Both the position numbers and the translations under genes were made by a program. The notes under the pieces are model-generated. The model saw only the letters and a program-made list of their open reading frames with translations, was not told where the DNA came from and did no database searches. A stretch of 64,000 nt of DNA from BP-133 sp040756995 (GTDB taxonomy: Bacteria > Actinomycetota > Acidimicrobiia > IMCC26256 > BP-133), in the NCBI GenBank assembly GCA_040756995.1, contig JBFLYK010000002.1, positions 310,001 through 374,000 of the forward strand, given 5' to 3'. Position 1 is the first letter of the stretch. Each line of letters starts with the position of its first letter. Positions 52,850 through 60,694 of the stretch are shown piece by piece.

Positions 52850-52959
52850 TGGAGCCTCCGGTGTCCCGAGCTATCAGTTGCTTCTCTCCTGCCCGTCTCA
52901 TCCGAACGCTATGCACCCTGCCCGTTGCCGGCGCTGCGGGCCGGGGTAGGAGATGACGC

Positions 52960-53437
52960 ATGGCTCGCGCCGCGGACGTCGTTGTGGTAGGGGCGGGCTT
53001 GTCCGGCCTCGCCGGTGGACTGGATCTGGCCGAGGCTGGCCGGGACGTGCTCGTGCTCGAGCGCCGCCCGGTGGTCGGCGGGCGGACAGCCTCTTGGAAT
53101 GACGACGGGATGGCCGTGGAATCGGGACTGCACCGCTATCTCGGCTTCTTTTCTGCGCTGACCCGCCTACTGGAGCGGGCTGGGGTGGACGTCAACGACA
53201 TGGTGTGCTGGGAGGACGAGTTCGAGGTGCGCCTCCCCGACGGCGGAGCGAGAGGGATCCTCGGAATCGCCCCCGTCTATCGGCCGCTGCGAGTCCTGAG
53301 CGGCTTCCTGGCCAGCCCGCAACTGCTGTCGTTCCGTGACGAGGCGTCATTGGTGCCCTTTGCCCTGGCCGGCGTGCGGGACTTCCTCCGCCGTCCCTTC
53401 GAACTCGATCGCTGGAGCGGCGAACATCTGGAACAAG
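52960..53437 (+). pseudogene. N-terminal fragment of an FAD-dependent amine oxidase / desaturase
   Basis: ATG 52960 begins VVVVGAGLSGLAGGLDLAEA, a dinucleotide-binding motif, then VLERRPVVGGRTASW and SGLHRYLGFFSAL, typical of isoprenoid-desaturase-like flavoproteins. After about 155 residues (RRPFELDRWSGEH) homology ends. The frame continues as meaningless Arg/Pro-rich sequence while an SDR fragment begins in another frame. The C-terminal two thirds, including the FAD-binding end motif, are missing. Confidence 0.75.
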
Positions 53438-53743
53438 GCGGAGCGGGAGCTCGAGCGGCGCCGCCCCGGTTCTACCTACGAGGTGGCCTACGACCGGGCC
53501 CTTCGGATCCTGCGCACCCTCCGGGGCCGCATGACCGACCCGGCGAAGGTGGCCGAAGTCATCGGCGACGCCCTGACCGCCGGCCACCCCAAGAATCACT
53601 ACCGGGTGGGGCTCGACGCCGGTCCCGTCGCTTTGGCCAACCAGCTGTTACCGGCGTCGGTCAAAGACGTCCTCGGCCGAACCGTCCTGGGGCTGGGCCG
53701 GCGAACCGGGCCGCCGCCAACCGCCCCGTCCTCAACGGGATAG
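53438..53743 (+). pseudogene. C-terminal fragment of a short-chain dehydrogenase
   Basis: In the frame ending at 53743, about 90 residues read as the substrate-binding end of an SDR: AYDRALRILRTLRGRMTDPA, KVAEVIGDALTAGHPKNHYR and ANQLLPASVKDVLGRTVLG. The Rossmann half and catalytic Tyr-Lys are missing. The fragment abuts the flavoprotein fragment, so a deletion has joined the two genes. Confidence 0.7.
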
Positions 53744-53751
53744 GAGCGGCC

Positions 53752-53970
53752 ATGGAGCTGCCGACCACTCACGCCAAACAGCGGGAACCCGCTCAGCCGC
53801 GGCCGCAGAAAGACGAGACGATGCGAGCCCTCGTCTGGAAGGGAGTCGGCAAAGTCGCCGTCGAGGACGAGGCTCGACCGGCCATCGGGGCCCCACATGA
53901 GGCGATCGTCAAGATCACGAGCACGACGATCTGCGGCTCGGACCTGCATCTGTACCACGCCTCCATCCCG
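53752..53970 (+). pseudogene. N-terminal fragment of a zinc-dependent alcohol dehydrogenase
   Basis: The frame reads MRALVWKGVGKVAVEDEARP and then ITSTTICGSDLHLYHASIP, the GroES-like start of glutathione-independent formaldehyde or alcohol dehydrogenases, including the first zinc cysteine (ICGSD). Homology stops at 53970 where the integrase fragment begins on the opposite strand, so the rest of the enzyme was lost at that junction. Confidence 0.75.
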
Positions 53971-54230
53971 GCGACTTCGGGAATCACCTCGGCCGCCTTG
54001 GCCAGTAGGACGGACTGCTCCTCGACCTCGGGCGGCGTGTGCTGACGAGAGCCGTACGTGCTCGTCGGGAGCTCGAAGTTCGCTATCGGGTTCGGGCTGA
54101 TGATGCGCCGGTGCAGTGCCCAGCGGAAGAAGGGCGCGTACAGACTCTTCGCATGGTTCAGATGTGAACGGCTGAGCCGGCACGCCGCATCCGGCCGAAG
54201 AGTTTTGTCCATCATGGCTCCGTTGATCTC
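53967..54230 (-). pseudogene. Tyrosine recombinase (integrase) fragment
   Basis: About 75 residues match the core-binding (SAM-like) domain of phage-type integrases: SHLNHAKSLYAPFFRWALHR, ISPNPIANFELPTS and HTPPEVEEQSVLLAKAAEV. The catalytic domain with Arg-His-Arg-Tyr is absent. It lies next to the tRNA-Lys repeat at 54349, the usual position of an integrase gene, so it is a relic of the element that created the islet. Confidence 0.65.
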
Positions 54231-54348
54231 CCGGACCGGTCGCGGCCCGGGCGGTGGATCGCGACTACGGTCGCGTATCCGGGGTTGCGATCCACCAGCT
54301 CGGAGCACGCCAGGCAAAAAAAAGCCCCGGCCGAGTAGCGCTTTTTCT

Positions 54349-54391
54349 GTGGTACGCCCCCAGGGGCTCGAACCCTGAACCCGCGGATTAA
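54349..54391 (-). repeat. tRNA-Lys 3'-end copy, putative att site 1
   Basis: These 43 bases match 55422-55464 with one mismatch. On the minus strand they form the 3' part of a tRNA: anticodon-loop end TTAATCCGC, the T arm around GGTTCGA and the 3' end GGGGCGTACCA. Similarity stops at the anticodon loop, a common crossover point for integrases. No 5' half is present, so this is not a functional tRNA. Confidence 0.8.
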
Positions 54392-54541
54392 ATCCTTGGC
54401 GGCCGGATCTGGGAATGCCACACGATCCAGATCGATCCTGTGACCGGCAACTCTGGTTCCAGTCCGGGCGGTCCAGCCGTTTCGTTCCTGATGGTCGTCA
54501 GAGTGGTTGTCAATCCAGACAATCCTGGTGCGGTAGTGAGT

Positions 54542-54570
54542 CACTTGGTAAAATCTGAATCTACCAAGTG
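54542..54570 (+). promoter_or_regulatory. Operator/promoter of the AbrB/PIN-like pair
   Basis: A perfect 9-bp inverted repeat, CACTTGGTA / TACCAAGTG, with 11-bp spacing, overlaps a TAAAAT -10 box (54549-54554). It lies just upstream of ATG 54579. AbrB antitoxins usually bind such dyads to repress their own operon. Confidence 0.6.
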
Positions 54571-54578
54571 AGGTGATC

Positions 54579-54815
54579 ATGGCGACGCCGCTGGAGTTCC
54601 TTGTTTCGGCGAGTGGGCAGATGTCGGTCCCGGCCGCGGTTCGGCATCGGTGGGGCCTCGATGAGGGTGGGCGGGTGACCGTGATCGATCTCGGGGAGGC
54701 GGTGGTCCTTCTACCGGCGGGGGCCCGCCAGCAACTCCTGGCGGCTGCCCTCTCCGGGGAGGAACATCGTCGCTTCGTGGCTGGCATCGGGGATCCTGAT
54801 TTGGCGACGACGTAG
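54579..54815 (+). CDS. AbrB/SpoVT-type antitoxin
   Basis: 78 residues from ATG 54579 (GAGG upstream; GTG 54573 in frame). The swapped-hairpin motif is clear: LEFLVSASGQMSVPAAVRHR followed by WGLDEGGRVTVIDLGEAVVL. The C-terminal 35 residues should contact the toxin. The stop is followed directly by the GTG of the PIN-like gene. It is carried inside the islet bounded by tRNA-Lys repeats. Confidence 0.85.
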   Translation: MATPLEFLVSASGQMSVPAAVRHRWGLDEGGRVTVIDLGEAVVLLPAGARQQLLAAALSGEEHRRFVAGIGDPDLATT

Positions 54816-55265
54816 GTGGCTGGGATCGTCATTGACGATCATCTGCTGCGCGATGTCCTAGTGGGGGATCGGGAGCCTGACCTGGACGGTCTCGGTAGTG
54901 GCGGGATCGCCACTACCGGTCTGTGGCTGTTCCGATTGTGCTCGTCCTTGGCGGCGCCGGAAGTGGTCGGGAAGCTCTCGGCCCCGATCGCCGCTCTCCC
55001 CGAGGAACTCCAGGCCGCTTTTCGAGCGCAGCTGACCGCGCTCCCCGCTGACATCGAGGTCCTCTCCCTGCGGACACTGGCCTGGTCGATGGCCGAGCTG
55101 CAGCACCGTCACCGCGGCGAGGGCCGGACGCTGTCGGCGGCGATGGTCGAGGCCTTGGCCGCCGCCCATCAGCTCAGCGCTGGACTCGCTGTTTCCCGCC
55201 ATGACGTTGGACCGAACCTGCGAGCCGCCGCCGAGGCAGACAACATCGCATTCCACACCCTGTGA
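54816..55265 (+). CDS. PIN-like putative toxin partner of the AbrB antitoxin
   Basis: 149 residues from GTG 54816. IVIDDHLLRDVLVGDREPDL supplies an acidic start like a PIN fold. The middle is helical, and LSAAMVEALAAAHQL then LAVSRHDVGPNLRAAAEADN gives later acidic and Arg positions. The family is less canonical than VapC but the pairing with an AbrB antitoxin and the length are typical. An RNase toxin role is an inference. Confidence 0.65.
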   Translation: MAGIVIDDHLLRDVLVGDREPDLDGLGSGGIATTGLWLFRLCSSLAAPEVVGKLSAPIAALPEELQAAFRAQLTALPADIEVLSLRTLAWSMAELQHRHRGEGRTLSAAMVEALAAAHQLSAGLAVSRHDVGPNLRAAAEADNIAFHTL

Positions 55266-55421
55266 ATCACCCTCGAGGCCTAGACCGCTGCCCGGCCCGA
55301 AGTCGTCGACCGGCCGGAGGATGTGCCAAGAACGGCGCAACGAGGGCAAGTTCCGCCGCCCCGTGTGACGGCCCAGGCCAGCCGAGTCGCAACCCAAGGA
55401 TCAGCCGAGACAACACATCAG

Positions 55422-55474
55422 GTGGTACGCCCCCAGGGACTCGAACCCTGAACCCGCGGATTAAGAGTCCGCTC
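55422..55474 (-). repeat. tRNA-Lys(CTT) 3'-half copy, putative att site 2
   Basis: On the minus strand this holds the complete anticodon arm GCGGA-CTCTTAA-TCCGC (anticodon CTT), T arm and 3' end of tRNA-Lys. Upstream sequence does not form the D arm or 5' acceptor strand, so it is a half gene. It shares 42 of 43 bases with 54349-54391, 1,073 bp away. The intact tRNA gene must be elsewhere. Confidence 0.82.
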
Positions 55475-55761
55475 CCGGTCGTCCGTCCCGTCGTTCCAGT
55501 CCGCTGACCAGCGAATTCAAGTTCCGCTGAGTGCATCCAGAACCTCCAGAGCGCCTAGTGGGCCCCTGGATAGGCACCGCCGGCGCCTATCGGCTTCGAT
55601 TCACCTCAACTGCCGGAGTTGACGTCCGCTGGCGGCGCTCCGGCGTTGAGGCGACCGAGTGGAGTCGCTGCAGGGCACGGGTCCGGCCGTCGGCCAGAGC
55701 GCGCCAGATGCCGTTTCATCGCAGGGCAGTTGCTCGCTCATCGCCAGGCAGATCCGGCCGA

Positions 55762-56235
55762 TCAACCAGCAGGCGGCGGATGCGGAGTTCTCGAGGCTCG
55801 AGGAGCGATGACCACATGCGCCCGGCCGCTGCCGTAGGTCTTGACGGTGTAACCAAGGAGCCGGAGCACCTCGGCGAGGTCGTAGTTCATCGTTTCCTGC
55901 AGGTCCCGATGGCGCCGTGCGCCGAGCACAGCCGCGCTGGCTTCATGCTGGGTCCAGGCAGCGAGGACGGCGGGGTAGTCGGGGCAAGGTGCCAGCCATA
56001 CTCCACCGGTGGACACACTTTTCGCCGAGTCGTGGACGACCATACCGAGAGCCGTCAAGTCGCGAGCGATCTTGCGGGCGAGTTTGTACTGGGCGGTGTC
56101 CGACGGCTTCTGTCGTCGAGACAGGAACAGATCGCCGAGCGCATTGGCGGCCAGGGCATCCAGCTGGTGGAGGGCACGAGCGCGGTGATCGTCGATCGCG
56201 CGCCAGATTCGGTGATCGGTGTGTTCCTCAGCCAC
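55762..56235 (-). CDS. Hypothetical protein next to the islet
   Basis: 157 residues. A helical N-terminal half (IWRAIDDHRARALHQLDALA, DTAQYKLARKIARDL) is followed by a mixed segment with GGVWLAPCPDYPAVLAAW and a C-terminal stretch YDLAEVLRLLGYTVKTYGSG that resembles a small alpha/beta domain. Composition is protein-like, but no family is recognised. It is probably accessory DNA brought in with the integrative element. Confidence 0.5.
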   Translation of the reverse strand: MAEEHTDHRIWRAIDDHRARALHQLDALAANALGDLFLSRRQKPSDTAQYKLARKIARDLTALGMVVHDSAKSVSTGGVWLAPCPDYPAVLAAWTQHEASAAVLGARRHRDLQETMNYDLAEVLRLLGYTVKTYGSGRAHVVIAPRASRTPHPPPAG

Positions 56236-56311
56236 GGGTTACGCGCTTCCTCGAGAACCGATGCTCACACTGTCTTCGTTGCGGCGTTGATGTCGGATGA
56301 ATGCCTTGCGA

Positions 56312-56348
56312 GGAGAGGGGGGCGGGACAAGTCCCGCTCCCCCTCTCC
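56312..56348 (-). terminator. Strong GC-rich hairpin downstream of the acidic secreted protein
   Basis: About 17 bp of almost perfect inverted repeat with an AA loop (GCGGGAC-AA-GTCCCGC at the tip, then G-run/C-run arms). It begins about 33 bp after the stop of the gene ending at 56381. There is no U-tract. Actinomycete terminators often look like this. Confidence 0.6.
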
Positions 56349-56380
56349 GGAAGCAACGCTGTTCGGGTTCGGTACTGTAC

Positions 56381-56845
56381 TTACTGTCCGAACACGAACT
56401 CGGCGTCGTCGGTGTACTGCTGCTCGTCCCTGGCGTCGTCCCGCTGGACGGCGAGCTGACCTGAGTTCATGCCGGTGTCGTCGCGGTCGTTGTTCTCGTC
56501 GTCGAGGCTGACGTCATCGACGCCGAGAATGGCCCGACCGGAGGTCGAGTTGTTGCCTTCGTCATTGGAGACGGTCCTGGTGTCCGAGCGCACCTCTTGG
56601 ACATCCTGGATGTCCGACGACGTCGTCCGCGAGCGGACGCCGCTGGCGTCACCGTTGTTGTCGGTGGTACCCGCTCGGACGTCGAGCAGCAACTGGTCGT
56701 TGCCGGTGAGGTCGCTGTCGCTATCGACGTAGAGGCGGTCCTGGCCGGCGGACACGCCTTCGGCGTGGGCCACGCCGGCGCCGACGGTGAACGGCAGAGC
56801 GGCGACGGCGGCGAGACAGAGAGAACGACGAACGTGCTTCATCAT
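56381..56845 (-). CDS. Acidic, Asp/Asn-rich secreted protein
   Basis: 154 residues. AGGAGG lies 9 nt upstream of ATG 56845. A signal peptide (about 5-28, AHA cleavage) precedes an extremely acidic mature domain with few hydrophobic residues, many Asp-Asn-Asp and Thr-Ser stretches (SDSDLTGNDQ, DDENNDRDD) and no cysteine. It resembles disordered or calcium-binding exported proteins. Function unknown. It is a single-gene unit with its own terminator hairpin. Confidence 0.7.
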   Translation of the reverse strand: MMKHVRRSLCLAAVAALPFTVGAGVAHAEGVSAGQDRLYVDSDSDLTGNDQLLLDVRAGTTDNNGDASGVRSRTTSSDIQDVQEVRSDTRTVSNDEGNNSTSGRAILGVDDVSLDDENNDRDDTGMNSGQLAVQRDDARDEQQYTDDAEFVFGQ

Positions 56846-57078
56846 TGGGGGGCCCTCCTGGAAGGCGACGTTGTGTGTTGGAGTGCTGCGATGTCACGGT
56901 CATCGTCCGGGGCCTTCGGCGATTCTCAGAAGGAGCTACGACCGGGCGACGTTCGCATCATTGCGTCGACACATCTCGGCGGCGATTCGTCGGACTTGCC
57001 GCTTTCGTGTCGATGCCAGGTATACGGTGCGGTAACGAGGGCGGATGGAGGCGTCGATACCGGTGAACGGCTGCCTGC

Positions 57079-58080
57079 TTACCTCGCGGTGGCGTTCTCG
57101 AGGTTGATGCGACCGCGGCACGTCGGGCTGGCTGTCGGGCAGCCGACGGGGTCGGCGGTGCGAAGGAGCCGGTCGATGGCTTCCAGAGGTGTGTAACCCT
57201 GGCTGATGAGCAGCGCGACGGCGCCGGCGACATGGGGGGCGGCCATCGAGGTGCCGGCAAGGGACCCATAGGAGTTGGGCTTGTTCTTGATCCAGATGGT
57301 CGACAGGATGTCGTCGGCCTCATTGCCGTTGCCGGCGCCGCCGGGCGCGACGACGGCCCACTTGGCACGGCCGGTAGAAGTGGAGTATTCGGTCGCACGG
57401 TCGTCCGGCCCGGTGGCGCCTACGACGATTGCGTTCATGTCGCCGTAGGACCGGCCTTCGAGGCCGAGGCCGAGAGCGTTGGAGTTTCCGGCGGCAACGA
57501 CAGGGACCGCACCGCGGGCCCAGGCGTAGTTGATGCCTTCGAGCAGATCGGGCTGGATCAGCGAGGTGATGACCATGGCCGGGTCGCCGAGTGACAGGTT
57601 GACGACTCGGGCTCCGTGGTCGACGACCCATTTGATCCCGGCGATGACGTCTTCACTGGTGCCGGCACCGGTGGAGGTGAGCACCTTGGCGACGACCAGT
57701 TCGGCGTCGGGGGCGACGCCGGCGATCCCCTTGCCGTTGCCCTTGTAGGCGGCAGCGATGCCTGAGACGTGGGTGCCGTGCCCCTGGTCGTCCTGGGCGG
57801 ACCCGGCGCATCTGCCGGGGTCGCCCTTCGCCCCTACGCAACTGGTGGATTCGATCACCTTGCCGGCCAGATCTTCGTGGGTGAGATCGACGCCGGTATC
57901 GATGATCCCGATACGGACGCCGGCGCCGGTGCTGCGTTCCCACGCCGCCGCGGCACCCACGTTGTGCAGGTTCCACTGCGAGGCAAACGACGGGTCGTTC
58001 GACGCCTGCGCAGCGGACGGTAAGAGGGTCAGGGCGGTGGTGACCGCGGAGACCAGGATCAGGCGGGCAGGACCAGGCAT
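57079..58080 (-). CDS. Subtilisin-like serine protease (S8), secreted
   Basis: 333 residues. A signal peptide (about 5-26) is followed directly by the catalytic domain; a long propeptide is absent. The triad is complete: Asp61 in IIDTGVDLTHED, His101 in GHGTHVSGIAA and Ser278 in GTSMAAPHVAGA, with oxyanion Asn199 (VVAAGNS). It should be an extracellular endopeptidase. It lies just downstream of the RcnA-like gene on the same strand, 25 bp away. Confidence 0.95.
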   Translation of the reverse strand: MPGPARLILVSAVTTALTLLPSAAQASNDPSFASQWNLHNVGAAAAWERSTGAGVRIGIIDTGVDLTHEDLAGKVIESTSCVGAKGDPGRCAGSAQDDQGHGTHVSGIAAAYKGNGKGIAGVAPDAELVVAKVLTSTGAGTSEDVIAGIKWVVDHGARVVNLSLGDPAMVITSLIQPDLLEGINYAWARGAVPVVAAGNSNALGLGLEGRSYGDMNAIVVGATGPDDRATEYSTSTGRAKWAVVAPGGAGNGNEADDILSTIWIKNKPNSYGSLAGTSMAAPHVAGAVALLISQGYTPLEAIDRLLRTADPVGCPTASPTCRGRINLENATAR

Positions 58081-58105
58081 CGGAAGGCTCCTATCAGTTG
58101 GTGAG

Positions 58106-58918
58106 TTAGATCTGGTGCAGCGCCCGGGTAGCGAGACCGACCCCGGCGACGACCACGAAGGAGGCAGTCATGACCGGCAGCATCTGCGCCAGTCGGGCCA
58201 TCGGCGTCCGGCCCCGCAGGCGCCGGTCGAGGCTGGTTCGGGCGTGAACCATGAGCAGGCCGGCGGCGACGAGGGTGAGGGCCATCCCGACGCCGTAGCC
58301 GAGTACCAGAGCAATGCCGAACCATGTTCGCCCGAGCGCGATGGCACCGAGGAGGACCACGAGGGCCGACGGGCTCGGGACCATTTCGCCGGCGGCACCC
58401 ATGACCATGAGCGCCCGGCGTGTCATCGGGGGCCTCGTCGGAGTGAGAGTGAGTCTGGGCCGGTCGGCCGTCGTGGTGGTGCTCCGCACCGCGGTGGTGG
58501 CCGTGATGGTGGTCGCCGTGGTGCCGGTGGACGGCGAACGCGGTCCCCCCGAGCGACGACGCCAGGCCCGGACGAGCGGGCTGACGCCGACTCCGGCCAG
58601 CATGGCGCCACTGGTCAGGCCGAGCCAGGGATACAGATCTTCGGGGACGACGGCCGTTGAGCCGGACAGCAGGATCCCGAGCAGGAGGACCCCGGCGGTG
58701 TGCGTCGACGTCACGGTGAGGCCGAGGACGGCGGCCCGTAGCCGAGGCATGAATCTCTCGGCCGTCACGATGCCTTTGAGAATGACGACGTCGACCTCGA
58801 GCCCGTCCGGAATGTTGTCCGAGATGTCGACCCGAGTCACCAGAGGGTCTCGCCCGAGTGCGGCAGACTGAGCGGGCGTCACCGTCGTGCCATCAGAAAA
58901 GAGCAACAGGACGCGCAT
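58106..58918 (-). CDS. RcnA-like nickel/cobalt exporter, rearranged N-terminus and His loop out of frame
   Basis: 270 residues. From about residue 65 the sequence is a NicO/RcnA-type transporter: LTVTSTHTAGVLLLGILLSG, PWLGLTSGAMLAGVGVSPLV, AAGEMVPSPSALVVLLGAIA. The usual first part with the metal motif around an A-P-G-H-G segment is replaced by about 50 unrelated residues. Between helices a Thr-rich segment (TGTTATTITATTAVRSTTTT) is read, but the next frame over the same bases encodes HRHHGDHHHGHHRGAEHHH, the His-rich loop expected here. Single-base changes in runs at 58545-58550 and 58428-58432 would bring it into frame. Function may be lost or altered. Confidence 0.65.
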   Translation of the reverse strand: MRVLLLFSDGTTVTPAQSAALGRDPLVTRVDISDNIPDGLEVDVVILKGIVTAERFMPRLRAAVLGLTVTSTHTAGVLLLGILLSGSTAVVPEDLYPWLGLTSGAMLAGVGVSPLVRAWRRRSGGPRSPSTGTTATTITATTAVRSTTTTADRPRLTLTPTRPPMTRRALMVMGAAGEMVPSPSALVVLLGAIALGRTWFGIALVLGYGVGMALTLVAAGLLMVHARTSLDRRLRGRTPMARLAQMLPVMTASFVVVAGVGLATRALHQI

Positions 58919-58958
58919 CCGAAGCAGCCTCCACCAGCCGGCCTAACGGCAAGGCCCA

Positions 58959-59831
58959 TTACGCGGCGGCGGATCGCATCCCTTGAAACGGAACCGGTTC
59001 TTCCGGCGTTCGGCCGCGTCGTCGCCCGGTACAGGCGGTCTGGGCCCGGCTGCGTTCGACCTCGTCCTCCAGAAGGCGCAGCCCGACCAGACCAGGAAGG
59101 CGACCGATACGCCGGTCGATCCGACGCGCCGCCGCTAGTCCTTCATCTCCGCCGAAGAGGTGCCGGGTCAGGAATCCGGTTTCCGCAGCGGGCATGACCC
59201 CGGACCCGACCGGGTGCCAGAAGCGCCTGAGCGCGAAGCGCGTCATCCGCTGCGCCCGCGGGCGGTTGCCCAACCGCCGCTCTGCCTGGGATGCGTAGAA
59301 GTCGATATGCCGACCTTCCTGACGCGTGATGCGCCCGACCAAGTCGGAGAGCACAGGATGGCCGGCGAGGCGGGACAGCCGGGAGTAGCCAGCCTGGGTG
59401 GTCCACTCGTTGATGGCGCCCCAGGTCATGTGCAGGGCGATGAAGTCCTCACCGAGGATTCCGCCTGCCGCCATGGTGACCATCGGCGCGATGCGGTTCC
59501 GGAAACCCAGCGACCGGCGTAACTCCCGGATCCGGGCCGGGCCCGCCATCTCGGCGTGGGCCGCGAGTACTTCGGCGATTGCTTCTCCGTGCCAGAACTC
59601 CTCGTAGACCCAGAAGCTGAGGAACGCCGTCACCTCAGGGTCGTCGTGCGCGGGGCTCAACAGCAGATCGCGCAGATAGCACACGGTATGGAACTCAACG
59701 TCGTGCATGTAGCGCAGGCATCGGAGCGTGTCGGCGTCCAGGGGCTGCCGCCCAAATGCTCCGACGAGATCAAGGTCCGCCCATTGCAACCGGCTGGTCC
59801 GGCGCTTGTAACTCTCGAGGTCGAAATCCAT
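58959..59831 (-). CDS. Ferritin-like diiron protein
   Basis: 290 residues from ATG 59831; the frame is open to 59885 but this start follows a GGGAAAG site. Helical with diiron-type motifs: VEFHTVCYLRDLL, then EEFWHGEAIAEV (E-x3-H), and later RITRQEGRHIDFYASQAERR (E-x2-H). This matches ferritin-like or acyl-ACP-desaturase-like domains. It may oxidise a lipid or handle iron; substrate unknown. It lies among other metal-related genes. Confidence 0.78.
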   Translation of the reverse strand: MDFDLESYKRRTSRLQWADLDLVGAFGRQPLDADTLRCLRYMHDVEFHTVCYLRDLLLSPAHDDPEVTAFLSFWVYEEFWHGEAIAEVLAAHAEMAGPARIRELRRSLGFRNRIAPMVTMAAGGILGEDFIALHMTWGAINEWTTQAGYSRLSRLAGHPVLSDLVGRITRQEGRHIDFYASQAERRLGNRPRAQRMTRFALRRFWHPVGSGVMPAAETGFLTRHLFGGDEGLAAARRIDRRIGRLPGLVGLRLLEDEVERSRAQTACTGRRRGRTPEEPVPFQGMRSAAA

Positions 59832-59915
59832 CTTTTTGCTTTCCCGATGTTCACGCTGTGTCGACGTGAATTCGGGGCGGCGCATCGGATCGGATGACGA
59901 TCAGCCCCGGGCTCA

Positions 59916-60614
59916 TCAGTGGGGATGGTCGGTGCAGTCGTGTCCGGCGGGGCAGGTAGCTGCGATGGGGGACGGGCCGGTATCTGACGAGGCGTCGCTT
60001 CCTGTGCCCACCGGCGGCGCGTCGTGAACGTATTGGCCGACGGGCTCATTGTGACCGTGGTTGACGGAGACGATCCCGCTGTGACTGTGCCCGCCCCCGT
60101 GGTGGTGTCCGTCGTCGGCGAGGGCTAGGCCGGCCCCGCCCGAGATGCCCCAGGCGAGCGCCAGACCGAATGCCAGCCTTTTGCCACCCGGCCGCCGGGA
60201 AGCCGACGCCGAACGGCGGACGATCGCGGCCAGGCCGGTGAGGACGACAAGGATCTCGGCGGCGGTGGCCAACCCGTCGAGGAGACCGAGGGGTTCACGG
60301 ACCCTGAGTTCGCCGCCGGTCGGCAGGCCGGTGGTTCGGGACATCGCCCACATAATCAGCACGGCGACGTTGCCCGCCACGACGGCGGCAATTGTTCGTG
60401 AGGACGGCCGGGTGGCAACGACAACGGCGCCCAGAAGTTGTGCGGCAGCGGTGACTGCGAAGAACGCTCCGGCAACGGTGGAGACCTGCAGGTGTTCGGG
60501 GAGGGCGGCAAGATGAAGCCCGCCGGCGGCGGCAAGCAACCCGGCTGCCGCGACGTGGATGAGCGGGCGGACGGACTCGTCGGTGTGATCGGCGAAAGAT
60601 TTGAGCGGTGACAT
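59916..60614 (-). CDS. Membrane protein with His-rich C-terminus
   Basis: 232 residues. Four to five hydrophobic helices (from about 20 to 170) are followed by an exported-side tail rich in histidine: ALADDGHHHGGGHSHSG, NHGHNEPVGQYVHD and a terminal CPAGHDCTDHPH. The tail likely binds copper, nickel or zinc. The gene sits between a ferritin-like protein and a repeat lipoprotein, upstream of the RcnA-like exporter. No family assigned. Confidence 0.72.
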   Translation of the reverse strand: MSPLKSFADHTDESVRPLIHVAAAGLLAAAGGLHLAALPEHLQVSTVAGAFFAVTAAAQLLGAVVVATRPSSRTIAAVVAGNVAVLIMWAMSRTTGLPTGGELRVREPLGLLDGLATAAEILVVLTGLAAIVRRSASASRRPGGKRLAFGLALAWGISGGAGLALADDGHHHGGGHSHSGIVSVNHGHNEPVGQYVHDAPPVGTGSDASSDTGPSPIAATCPAGHDCTDHPH

Positions 60615-60694
60615 CCGGTGCTCCTCGGTCCAGACGCGGGTCGCCCTCGACCGCCGTTGCTGGTGGTCGAGGGCGACGCGCTACGTGAGGGGAT

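Noticed and set aside
55422..55474. A complete tRNA-Lys gene
   Set aside because: Only the anticodon arm, T arm and 3' end are present. The D arm and 5' acceptor strand cannot be found upstream.
55531..56511. 326-residue plus-strand frame through the islet flank
   Set aside because: Arg/Ser-rich shadow without domains, antisense to two more protein-like frames and a strong hairpin.
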